From Allorhizocola rhizosphaerae (GTDB lineage Bacteria; Actinomycetota; Actinomycetes; Mycobacteriales; Micromonosporaceae), in assembly GCF_003426775.1 (NCBI RefSeq), contig NZ_QJUG01000004.1, forward strand, positions 1 to 64,000: DNA of 64,000 nt, given 5' to 3'. Position numbers and translations under genes: made by a program. Each line of letters opens with the position of its first letter. The first letter of the stretch is position 1. The notes under the pieces are model-generated. The model did no database searches. It was not told the origin of the DNA and saw only the letters and a list, made by a program, of their open reading frames with translations. Of this stretch, positions 15,787 through 24,000 are shown one piece after another.

Positions 15787-16635
15787 ATGAAGCTGCTCAG
15801 GCTTGGCGAGCGCGGGGCCGAACGCCCGGTGCTGCTGGACCCCGACGGGCGCCACCTGGACGCGACGCCGGTGACCGCCGATTTCGACCCCGGGTTCTTC
15901 GCCGGCGACGGCATCGAGCGCCTGCGCGGGGCGCACGAGGCAGGAGCCCTGCCGGAGATCGACCCGACTGGGCTGCGCATCGGTGCGCCCATCGCCCGGC
16001 CCGGGTCGCTGCTGTGCATCGGCCTCAACTACACGGCGCACGCGGCCGAGTCGGGCGTCGCGCCGCCCGCCGAGCCCGTGCTGTTTTACAAGGGCACCAA
16101 CACGTTGACCGGTCCCAACGACGATATCCCGATCCCGCGCGGCAGCGCGAAGACCGACTGGGAGGTCGAGCTGGCTGTCGTGATTGGACGGCGTGCCCGC
16201 TATCTCGCGTCGGTCGACGAGGCGGTGCGCTGCATAGCCGGGTACACGATAAGCAATGATCTTTCAGAACGGGAGTTCCAGCTTGAGCGTTCCGGCGGGC
16301 AGTGGTCGAAGGGGAAGAGCTGCGAGGGGTTCAACCCGCTGGGGCCGTGGCTGGTGACCGCCGACGAGGTGTCGCCGCAGGGGCTCGGCCTGCGTTCGTG
16401 GGTCAACGGCGAGCCGCGGCAGGACTCGACGACCGCCGACATGATTTTCGACGTGGCGTTTATCGTGTATCACCTGTCGCAGTTCACCGTGCTCGACCCG
16501 GGTGACATCATCAACACCGGGACGCCGCAGGGGGTCGGGCTTTCGGGCCGCTTCCCATATCTGAAGGCGGGCGACGTCGTCGAGATGGAGATCGATGGGT
16601 TCGGGCGGCAGCGGGGAGTGTGTGTTCAATCGTGA
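15787..16635 (+). CDS. Fumarylacetoacetate hydrolase family enzyme, likely 2,4-diketo-3-deoxy-sugar-acid hydrolase
   Basis: A 282-residue FAH-superfamily hydrolase. The catalytic domain starts near residue 68 (PGSLLCIGLNYTAHA) and carries metal ligands Glu126 and Glu128 (DWEVELAVVIG) and Asp158 (ISNDLSERE). LFYKGTNTLTGPND, GGQWSKGKSCEGFNPLGPW and NTGTPQGVG match the subgroup that cleaves 2,4-diketo-3-deoxy-L-fuconate/rhamnonate to pyruvate and a hydroxy acid. GGAGGAATAG precedes the ATG. Its stop overlaps the GTG of the following SDR. With an L-fuconate-dehydratase-like gene at 45778, the pair could supply the last two steps of non-phosphorylative deoxy-sugar catabolism; this is inference. 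Confidence 0.8.
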   Translation: MKLLRLGERGAERPVLLDPDGRHLDATPVTADFDPGFFAGDGIERLRGAHEAGALPEIDPTGLRIGAPIARPGSLLCIGLNYTAHAAESGVAPPAEPVLFYKGTNTLTGPNDDIPIPRGSAKTDWEVELAVVIGRRARYLASVDEAVRCIAGYTISNDLSEREFQLERSGGQWSKGKSCEGFNPLGPWLVTADEVSPQGLGLRSWVNGEPRQDSTTADMIFDVAFIVYHLSQFTVLDPGDIINTGTPQGVGLSGRFPYLKAGDVVEMEIDGFGRQRGVCVQS

Positions 16636-17384
16636 CCGGGCAGCTTGAGGGTTTGGTTGCCGTCGTGACGGGCGGCGGGTCCGGCATCGGGCTCGCCGCA
16701 TGCCGCACGTTCCTGCGGGAGGGCGCACGCGTTGGCGTGCTTGACCTTTCGCCTGCCACATTGGACAGTGCAGAGGCGTTGCCCGTGACGGCCGACGTGT
16801 CGGACCAGGCGTCCATGGACGCGGCCATGGCGGCGGTGGCGCAGCGCTTCGGCGGCATCGACATTCTCGTCAACAACGCGGGCATCAGCGCGGTCGGCAC
16901 CGTCGAGGACAATTCCGACGATGAGTGGGCGCGGGTGCTCGACGTCAACGTGACGGGTGTCGTGCGCGGGACGCGGGCCGCACTGCCGTACCTTCGGCGC
17001 AGCGAGCACGCCGCGATCGTCAACACGACGTCCATCGCGGCGACGGCAGGGCTGGTGAACCGCGCGCTGTACTCGGCCTCCAAGGGAGCCGTGCACGCGC
17101 TCACCCTCGCGATGGCCGCCGATCTGGTGACCGACGGCATCCGGGTCAACTGTGTCTCGCCCGGCACGGCCGACACGCCCTGGGTGGCTCGGTTGCTCGC
17201 CCGCACCGACGACCCGGCCGAGGAGCGACGCAAGCTTGCGGCCCGCCAACCCCTGGGGCGCATGGTTTCCGCCGACGAGGTGGCCGCGGCCATGCTCTAT
17301 CTGGCGAGCCCGGCGGCGAGCGCGACGACCGGGATGTCGCTTTCGGTCGACGGCGGGGTGGGCGGCCTGCGGCTGGTGCGCTAG
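16632..17384 (+). CDS. SDR oxidoreductase, candidate 2-keto-3-deoxy-L-fuconate dehydrogenase
   Basis: A 250-residue classical SDR: cofactor loop TGGGSGIG (13-20), NNAG, catalytic Ser in NTTSIAA and YSASK. Start GTG at 16632 overlaps the stop of the FAH-like gene (GTGA), so they are coupled. In L-fucose and L-rhamnose non-phosphorylative pathways an SDR oxidises the 2-keto-3-deoxy acid just before an FAH-like hydrolase, and this pairing is the main reason for the call. SDR sequence alone would not fix the substrate. Confidence 0.78.
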   Translation: MTGQLEGLVAVVTGGGSGIGLAACRTFLREGARVGVLDLSPATLDSAEALPVTADVSDQASMDAAMAAVAQRFGGIDILVNNAGISAVGTVEDNSDDEWARVLDVNVTGVVRGTRAALPYLRRSEHAAIVNTTSIAATAGLVNRALYSASKGAVHALTLAMAADLVTDGIRVNCVSPGTADTPWVARLLARTDDPAEERRKLAARQPLGRMVSADEVAAAMLYLASPAASATTGMSLSVDGGVGGLRLVR

Positions 17385-17776
17385 TTCGGTTTGAGTTCCC
17401 AGACCATGCCCTTGTCGAGGACCCGAAGCGCGGTGGCCGGATCGGTGGTCATAAGTGGAACATCAAGCGCGTAGACGAGAAGACATGAGTGGGCGAGGCT
17501 GAGCCGGTCGACCTTCTTGGCGACCGCGCCCACCATGTCGCCATCCTGGACACGGCATTCGACGACCTCGATGGTGGGAAGCCCGAGCAGCACGTCGAGA
17601 AGGTCGGCGGCGTCCGGATCGGAGTCCCGGTAGGCCTCTGCCACGCACAGCACCGAGGTCTGCATGGTCAGGTCTTGGTCCGCGCAATAGGCGAGTTGAT
17701 AGGCGACATGCGAGTCGGTCTGTTGCGCGTAACCCAGGAGAGCGCCGGTGTCCAGCACCCTGATCGGCGTGCTCAC
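17381..17776 (-). CDS. PIN-domain ribonuclease toxin (VapC-like)
   Basis: A 131-residue PIN domain protein. The first acidic residue is in VLDTGALLGY (Asp9), further acids are in CVAEAYRDSDPD, and the C-terminal strand is VPLMTTDPATA with the conserved Asp. In VapC toxins these residues bind Mg2+ and cut RNA. The usual central acidic residue before the AHSCLLVYAL helix is not obvious, so activity is uncertain. The start is a GTG overlapping the antitoxin stop (GTGA), the standard toxin-after-antitoxin coupling. Its 3' end overlaps the convergent SDR by four bases. Confidence 0.78.
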   Translation of the reverse strand: MSTPIRVLDTGALLGYAQQTDSHVAYQLAYCADQDLTMQTSVLCVAEAYRDSDPDAADLLDVLLGLPTIEVVECRVQDGDMVGAVAKKVDRLSLAHSCLLVYALDVPLMTTDPATALRVLDKGMVWELKPN

Positions 17777-18057
17777 CTGCCAGGGCGACGCCGGGTGAGC
17801 TCACGCAGCCTGCCGTCCAAGTATTCCCGGCGAGCGGGGTCGGCCCAGCGCTTGCGCAAATCGGCGTGGGAAGCGGCGATGCGCGCATATTCCTCGGCGG
17901 GCACTTCGTGAACGTTGACCGCCGCGAGCGCGGCCGCCGTGGCGTCGATCCGCTGCCGGATGCGGACCGCGTCGGCGACGTATCGCGAGGCGTTTCCCTG
18001 CGCCTTCACGAAATCGCCAAGCTCGTCCGGCAGGCTGACGGTCAACTTCACGGTCAT
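17773..18057 (-). CDS. Ribbon-helix-helix antitoxin of the PIN toxin
   Basis: A 94-residue protein. The N-terminal strand-helix MTVKLTVSLPDELGDFVK is a typical RHH (CopG/ParD-like) DNA-binding start, followed by a helical region and a basic C-terminus (YLDGRLRELTRRRPGR) that would wrap the toxin. I chose the ATG at 18057 because it yields the canonical RHH strand. The start codon lies inside a 10-base inverted repeat, which fits autorepression by an RHH dimer pair. Confidence 0.78.
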   Translation of the reverse strand: MTVKLTVSLPDELGDFVKAQGNASRYVADAVRIRQRIDATAAALAAVNVHEVPAEEYARIAASHADLRKRWADPARREYLDGRLRELTRRRPGR

Positions 18058-18083
18058 ACCGGAAAGGCTACTACGGTATGACC
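18052..18083. promoter_or_regulatory. Inverted-repeat operator over the antitoxin start
   Basis: GGTCATACCG (18052-18061) and CGGTATGACC (18074-18083) are perfect 10-base inverted repeats separated by 12 bases. The left arm includes the antitoxin start codon. The size and position are those of an autoregulatory toxin-antitoxin operator. Confidence 0.65.
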
Positions 18084-18178
18084 ATGCGTGCAACGACGCT
18101 GTGGGATTCCTGAGATCGGTTTATCGCTCCGTGTGATGTGCCGGTGATCCGGGGCGATGCGGCGCACGCGAAGTTCGT

Positions 18179-18207
18179 TTGGCAGCGGCCCGTGCGACCG
18201 GTATCGT
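18179..18207 (+). promoter_or_regulatory. Promoter of the thrS leader
   Basis: TTGGCA (18179-18184) and TATCGT (18202-18207) are separated by 17 bases, a good sigma-70-type promoter. The expected start of transcription is about 18214, one base before the leader peptide ATG, so the leader would be translated from a leaderless RNA. Confidence 0.6.
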
Positions 18208-18214
18208 GGTCGGC

Positions 18215-18283
18215 ATGAATTCAGCTGTGGCCATCTTTACGACGACGCCGGTGCACCCCGGCGATCGCGTGTTGGCCTGCTGA
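18215..18283 (+). CDS. Threonine-rich leader peptide of thrS attenuator
   Basis: A 22-codon open frame beginning MNSAVAIF, followed by three consecutive Thr codons (ACG ACG ACG, 18239-18247) and ending RVLAC before TGA at 18281. It begins at the predicted transcription start and ends 22 bases before an intrinsic terminator in front of a threonyl-tRNA synthetase gene. By analogy with amino-acid leader peptides, ribosome stalling at the Thr codons when charged tRNA-Thr is scarce would disfavour the terminator. Too short for family recognition; the call rests on arrangement. Confidence 0.75.
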   Translation: MNSAVAIFTTTPVHPGDRVLAC

Positions 18284-18304
18284 GCCTCATCCAGACAGCC
18301 ATCA

Positions 18305-18331
18305 AGCCCCGGGGCAACGCCCGGGGCTTTT
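18305..18331 (+). terminator. Attenuator: intrinsic terminator in thrS leader
   Basis: AGCCCCGGG (18305-18313) pairs perfectly with CCCGGGGCT (18320-18328) across a GCAACG loop and is followed by TTTT (18328-18331). It lies between the Thr leader peptide and the thrS Shine-Dalgarno site. CCCCGG at 18256-18261, inside the leader frame, could pair with CCGGGG of the right arm (18321-18326) as a competing structure. Confidence 0.8.
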
Positions 18332-18368
18332 CCTGTGGCGTGCCCTGCCGTCACAGGAGGACCGACCC

Positions 18369-19550
18369 ATGCAAGACCACCGCAGGCTCGGGCGCGAACT
18401 CGAGCTGTATCACCTGGACCCGATGATCGGTGCGGGCCTGCCGATCTGGCTGCCCGCCGGTGCGGCCGTGCGGCACGCCATCGAGTCATACATCCGTGAG
18501 GTTGAACGCCTTGCCGGGTACCAACATGTATATTCACCGCCCCTGGCAAAGCGTGTGATGTACGAGCGCTCGGGGCATCTGGCCAAGTTCGCCGACGACA
18601 TGTTCGCGCCCATCGACGATGGCGGGGACGAGTTGATGCTTCGGCCGAGTCTGTGCCCGCATCACGCGATGGTGTTCGGCTCGCGCGGGCGTTCATATCG
18701 GGAGTTGCCCTTGCGCATCGCCGAACTCGGTGGCATGTATAGGGCCGAGCGCTCGGGCGTTGTCGGCGGGCTGTCGCGGGTGCGCGCGATCTGGCTCAAC
18801 GACGCGCACATCTTCTGCTCGCTCGACCAGGTGGGCGACGAGGTCGCGGCGATACTGGACATGATCCTGCGCGCGCACAAGGCGCTGGGCGTGGCCGTGG
18901 ACTCGTTTCGCCTGTCGCGCCGGGGCGAGGGCGCTGGCTACATCGGCGCGCCATCGTCGTGGGCACTCGCGGAAGACATGCTGCGCCAGGCGCTCGTTGC
19001 CGCCGGCATATCGTTTGCGGAGGCTCCGGGCGAGGCGGCGTTCTACGGCCCGAAAATCGACATCCAGATCCGGGACGTGCACGACCGCGTGTACAGCCTG
19101 TCGACCATCCAGATCGACTTCGCCCAGCCGGAGCGGTTCGGGCTGGAATACGTTGCGCCAGACGGGGATCGCCACAGCCCGGTCATGATTCACCGCAGTG
19201 TCGTGGGTGGACTGGAGCGGCTGGTCGGACATCTCATCGAGGTGCACCAGGGCGCTTTCCCGGCGTGGTATGCGCCCGTGCAGCTGGCCGTGCTCCCGGT
19301 CGGCGCGCAGCAATCCGAAGCGGCGCACCGGTTCGCCTCCGACGCCATGCGGCTGGGCCTGCGTGCGGAAGTCCGAGAGCACGAATCGCTGGGCCACCGC
19401 GTCCGCGAGGCGTCGAAGGTCCCGTTCATCGCGGTCATCGGCGAACGCGAGGCCGAGGTGGGCGCGGTGTCGTTGCGTTCTCACGCGGGCGTCCTCCCGG
19501 AGGGTGCCGCCCTGGACCTCATCGCCGCCGAATGTCGCCCACCGCTATGA
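18369..19550 (+). CDS. Threonyl-tRNA synthetase lacking TGS and editing domains
   Basis: A 393-residue class II synthetase that charges tRNA-Thr. The catalytic core keeps motif 2 (MYRAERSG), motif 3 (GGLERLVGHLIE) and the three zinc ligands of ThrRS: Cys in RPSLCPHH, His in NDAHIFC and His in MIHRSVVGG. The anticodon-binding domain follows (PVQLAVLPVGAQQSEAAHRF to the end). Full-length ThrRS is near 640 residues; the N-terminal TGS and editing regions are absent, starting directly with DHRRLGRELELYHLDP. ACAGGAGG is eight bases before the ATG. Probably a second, inducible ThrRS, either a starvation back-up or a resistant copy; the main thrS is expected elsewhere. Confidence 0.88.
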   Translation: MQDHRRLGRELELYHLDPMIGAGLPIWLPAGAAVRHAIESYIREVERLAGYQHVYSPPLAKRVMYERSGHLAKFADDMFAPIDDGGDELMLRPSLCPHHAMVFGSRGRSYRELPLRIAELGGMYRAERSGVVGGLSRVRAIWLNDAHIFCSLDQVGDEVAAILDMILRAHKALGVAVDSFRLSRRGEGAGYIGAPSSWALAEDMLRQALVAAGISFAEAPGEAAFYGPKIDIQIRDVHDRVYSLSTIQIDFAQPERFGLEYVAPDGDRHSPVMIHRSVVGGLERLVGHLIEVHQGAFPAWYAPVQLAVLPVGAQQSEAAHRFASDAMRLGLRAEVREHESLGHRVREASKVPFIAVIGEREAEVGAVSLRSHAGVLPEGAALDLIAAECRPPL

Positions 19551-20519
19551 CCCTGGGCGACGCAGCAGCGGATCGGGGAAGGTCAGCCAGCCCCCGCTGA
19601 GATCGGTGAACCATTGGGCAAAGGTCCGGCTTCCGGTGTCGGGCTCAGAATCGGCCGTGCTCGCAGGGTCACCGATGACCGGGGAGACGCCCTTGAGCAC
19701 CGGGAAAGCCTTTCCCAGCACGTCGCTGGACAGGTTGCGGGGCAGGGAGACTCGCGGTCTGCCCCGGCGGCCGGGCGAACTCGGCATCTGAATCACCTCG
19801 CCGGTGGCGCCCACCCTTGGCCCAGGCAAGCGGTAGGCGCCACCGCGCAACGCTGCGCGGTGGCCGGGAAGGATGGGGAGGAACGACAGTGAGCCGTCGG
19901 CGGGGAGGGCCGGGACACCCATCGCTGTCCGGGCAGCGGGGTAACCCTGAAGGGCCGGCGGCACGGTTGCCTGGGCCAGCGTGATCGCCGGGCGGTACGC
20001 GTGTTCCGGACTGATCGATCCCGCCAGCCTCGGCAGGGTGATCAGGCTTCGGTCGTCCTGGATCGCTTCGTCGGCCTCGGCCATGATGGCCCGTGCCTCC
20101 TTGTTCAACACCCAGGCCCGCCTGTCCCACGTGTCTTGCGCACAGGTGGTGACGAGTTCCCATTCCCGGGCCAGCTTGGCGATTTGATCCCTGGCGCCGA
20201 CCAGCGTCGCCATCAGGCGGTCCAGTGCGCGAGCGGTTGACGCGAAGGCGTTGGCGGATCGTTCGAGCTCCCTGTCGAGCCGGTCGAATTCGGCCAGCAT
20301 CATGGTTAGGCCGACCGAGGCGGTGACGTCCACATGGGACACGAGTCGCTGCCTGAGTTGCCTGCACCGTTCGTGTCGAGCCGCCAACAGGTCAGCCGTC
20401 CAGGCGAAGCGCCTGGCGTGCTCCTCGTCGCTCGGATGGACCTCAAGGCGCACCATGGACCAGATGCGTGGGACGTCGTAGGCATCCCAAACCGTCGACC
20501 AGGGCGCGGCGGCTGCCAT
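19545..20519 (-). CDS. Helical ESX-associated-like protein, unknown function
   Basis: A 324-residue protein not recognised as a named family. The first 190 residues are predicted long helices with Trp-rich start (PWSTVWDAYDVPRIWSMVRLE) and heptad-like Leu/Ala stretches (EFDRLDRELERSANAFASTARALDRLM), resembling PPE/WXG-type type VII secretion substrates. The C-terminal 130 residues are Pro/Gly-rich and low in structure. It starts two bases after the stop of the YxxxD-bearing small protein, so the two are co-translated and may form a heterodimer. The end overlaps the convergent thrS by six bases. Confidence 0.6.
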   Translation of the reverse strand: MAAAAPWSTVWDAYDVPRIWSMVRLEVHPSDEEHARRFAWTADLLAARHERCRQLRQRLVSHVDVTASVGLTMMLAEFDRLDRELERSANAFASTARALDRLMATLVGARDQIAKLAREWELVTTCAQDTWDRRAWVLNKEARAIMAEADEAIQDDRSLITLPRLAGSISPEHAYRPAITLAQATVPPALQGYPAARTAMGVPALPADGSLSFLPILPGHRAALRGGAYRLPGPRVGATGEVIQMPSSPGRRGRPRVSLPRNLSSDVLGKAFPVLKGVSPVIGDPASTADSEPDTGSRTFAQWFTDLSGGWLTFPDPLLRRPGS

Positions 20520-20521
20520 GG

Positions 20522-20878
20522 TCAGCCCGCATCCATGCCGGGATCGTCCGCCGCCCGATCGAGGGTCTCACTGGCGTTGGTGTCGGCCGTGCGATAGTTA
20601 TGGATCATTGTTTGGATCTTTTCGACGAAGCGCGCGTTGTCGTGGGCGTGTTGCTGCGCCACTCCGGCCGCCTGCGCATATCCGTCAGCCAGGCTCGACC
20701 GGGCAGCGTGGACCTCGCCACTGGCCGAGCCGGATCCAAAGTGGATGGTGACGTCGTCGACCTCGCGCAGGAACGCGGACAGCCCCAACAGCAGGCTTTT
20801 CTCGTTGTGCAGGGCCAGCTCGTCGGCGAAAAGCTGAAGCTCTGCCAGCTGAGCCGACTGGGTCTCAGGGTCAACCAC
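20522..20878 (-). CDS. Small ESX/type VII substrate-like protein
   Basis: A 118-residue, mostly helical protein. Two helices (residues about 8-40 and 55-95) are separated by a Gly/Ser turn (HFGSGSASGEV), and the second is followed by YRTAD (95-99), a match to the YxxxD/E secretion signal of mycobacterial type VII substrates. There is no exact WXG; the turn is GSGS. The start is a GTG at 20878 preceded by CGGAGC. It lies 125 bases downstream of the NACHT gene on the same strand and directly before the 324-residue partner. Secretion partner or immunity-linked role are both possible. Confidence 0.55.
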   Translation of the reverse strand: MVDPETQSAQLAELQLFADELALHNEKSLLLGLSAFLREVDDVTIHFGSGSASGEVHAARSSLADGYAQAAGVAQQHAHDNARFVEKIQTMIHNYRTADTNASETLDRAADDPGMDAG

Positions 20879-21003
20879 GGCGATGCTCCGAACTTAGTTA
20901 TTGAGGGATTGTTGGGACAGTAACAGGGACCGTCATTCAGAGCTGCGGTAAGGGTCGCCATATGCCTGGCCACCAGCGGTTGCGACGGAGTGTCAGGTTG
21001 GCC

Positions 21004-24000
21004 CTACCGTCCGGAATGGATGATGGCACCCGCGACTTCAAGAGATTCGATGACGAGCGGATCGAGGCCGCAGTCTCGCGAAATCCGTGCACCCTTGACA
21101 TCGGGGTTGAGCGAAGTCCGGCTGGCGAAGGATCCATCGGCCAACGACCGTCGCGCCACCTCGCCGGATCTTTCTACGGAAACAAGGGTTTCGCCGTCTG
21201 GGTGCATGGCAAGGTGTGCGACCCGGGTGGCTGTGGGCACTGTCCACAGTCGCTCACCGTCCACGGAGTGGGCGGTGATCTCTTGGGAGAGCCCGACTGC
21301 CGTCAGTTGGCGTTCTGCACTGTGGGCCGCAGCCACATGTTTGCGTAAGCGGTCCGTCACCACGATGGGCACTCCGCCGACGTAAAGGTATGTTTCCTCT
21401 ACATCGTCCGAGGATGCGATGACCACCCCGCCAATGTGCCAGAAAAGAGTTGATCGACGCTCGTCGATCGGCAGTGGGCCGTGTTTCATCCAGTCGCTGG
21501 CCGTCTCGTCGCGTGTGTAAAGGACGGCGGCGGACGCGTCGAGGCAATAGACGCCCGAGGAAGTTCTGCCAACGTCGAGACGATCTTCGGTCGGTCGCGG
21601 CAGCGTAGTGATCAAACTGAGCGTCCGCAGGTCGAAAATGGACATTGGCTCACTGTGGCTTCCCATACAGAGGATTGCCGGCTTGCCCGCCCATTGGATG
21701 AGCATGGCCCGTGATCCCGAGCTGATCTCGGCTGTGCTGGCGTTTTCGATGTTCAGTATCGAAGTCCCGCCGGAACCGGTCACAAGTATCCGTTCTCGAT
21801 CGAGGATATGCATAGAGCGGAACCTTTGGAGCGGCGGGATAGGTATGTCCACGGGGGCATCGGTCCTGAAGTGCCCCTCCGGCCAGACCTTCATGCTGTG
21901 TGAAGTGAGCACGGCGATGTCGCCGGTCGGGAGGCAGGCGAGATCTTCGATAGGCATGTCGAAGCCACCCAATGGCCCAATTCCGGAGAGCATCGCTCCC
22001 GTCATGTCCGTGTCTCGGCAGCTGCGACCCACAAAGGACACTCCCCGCAGGTCAGCTCGCGCCAACTTCGCGCCATCCAATATGGATGAGACGATTGGGT
22101 GAGGTTTGTTCAGGCCGGAGAGATCACAGTCGCTGAGGTCGACGCCGCGCAGGGTGAGATTGCTCAAGCCGATCAGCGTGACCGCGTTGCCGCCCAGCCG
22201 CCCGGACGTGCCCGGCTCGGTGTGACGGCTCATCCGTGCTATCTCGGCCAGCCGGTCGCCACGATCGGCGCACGAGGCCATCATGTCTCGGACGAATTCC
22301 AGAATGACCGGAGAGGTCGTTTCGGAGCCGAACGTCGGGATCAGGACTTCTGCCTTCTCGGGGGCAAAACGACCCAACGCCGGGAGGCGGCCCGACTCGT
22401 CGCGCTCCTGCAGGAAGTACTCCGACCAGCGATAGTCGCCGACCGGCTCGTCATCGTGCTCCGAGCGCATGAGTTGCAGGAACTCCCCGTCCAGCACGCC
22501 GAGCTGGGCCGCGATTTTGTACGCGGCGAAGAACTCGATCAATGACTTGTGCGCGGGGGTGTAATCCCCGAAGTTGTTGCGCACCAGGATCGTCTGTGCC
22601 CGCATGTCGTGCTGCCAGTGGTCAAGGTCCCGCTCGGTTTGGACCGCAGGTCCGAAGCAGGCGCGCACCCGATCCGGGAAGTCCCGGTAGTTCATGCTCA
22701 GGGTGTCGGTGGCGAGCATCTCCCACGAGACCTCGCACAGGAAGTAAACCTTGTCCGCCATCGAGGTGAAGGTCCGTCCCGTGCCGATGTCGCGGCCCAT
22801 CTTCGTGCGCACCGCGTAGAGGTACACATGCGTCATATCGACGTCGGCGTCGTTGCCTATGTCCGGCAGCGCCTCCAGCACGAGCTCGGACATCACGGGC
22901 CTGCGCATCAGATCGCGGATCGCGGGGTTCGTCATGACCCGCTCCACCGTGGCGGCATCGGTCAGCCGATGCTGCAGCACCGACCGGATCTGTTCGTCGT
23001 CGAAGGGCTCCACCTCAACGATTTCGAACTGCGGCGTCCGGTCCGCGAGCCGCTCCATCGACGCCTGCACCCGCGCGCCGAGGAGGTCACGCCCGGCATC
23101 CGCGTTGGGAAAATGCTCGGTGCGGCAACTGAGCAGCACCTTTGAGCCGGGCTCGATGACCGATGCCAGCTCCCAGAAGTTGTCGGCCATCGCCTGCCGA
23201 TCGATCCTCGCCGCCATCTCGTCGAACCCGTCGAAGATAATCATCAGTTTGCCGCTGCGATTCAGCTGTTGGAACGCCTCGTACCGGGAAAAGATGTTAT
23301 GACGGCGGAACAGAAACTGGGACAGCAGCGCGTCCAGCGTGGTGGCCTTGGCGTAGTCGCGCAGCGGGATGACCAGGGGTAGCCGGGGACGCGGCCGGCC
23401 CTCCTCCCTCGCCTTGCGCCAGAGCCGGGCCTGCTCCCACGCGAAGCGGAGCGAGAACCACGTCTTGCCGGTGCCGAACTCGCCCAGCAGCGAGAGATGC
23501 TCCTTCGACGGGTCGTCCAGCCACGAGCGCACGTATTGCGTCAACCCGCCATCGCGCGCGGGATACCAACTGATGGCCATGACACTGCCGCTGATCGGAT
23601 CGACCTCGTCCTTGTGGCATGACAGCTCCACATAGTGTTTGTCGATTTCCTGCCGTGCGACCTCGGCGTCGAGCCAGTCGAGGTATCCGTCGAAGTCGAC
23701 CGCGAGATCGATCAGGGTGTCGAAGGTGAAGGCGTAGAGGCGGTTCCCGCTTTCTTCGGCGGCCGTCCGCGCCGCCGGGCTGATCCGCGACGGCGAGACT
23801 GCCCAACCCTCGTCTGCTTCGTGGGTGTCCGTCAATTCCCCAAGGCGGGATAGGTCCACCGCGTTGAGATCGCCGTCCACCCCATACACCACGACGGTGA
23901 TCCGGTGGTGCAGCGACGGGACCGTCACCAGCCAGCCGAACGCATCCGGATCGGTGACCTCAAGAGTGCGGACGATGCTGTAGTCGACCGCCTTGAACCA

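Noticed and set aside
18084-18113. Nine-codon ORF (MRATTLWDS) with two ACG Thr codons upstream of the thrS leader
   Set aside because: It lies before the predicted promoter at 18179 and far from the terminator, so it is unlikely to take part in attenuation unless a longer transcript exists.
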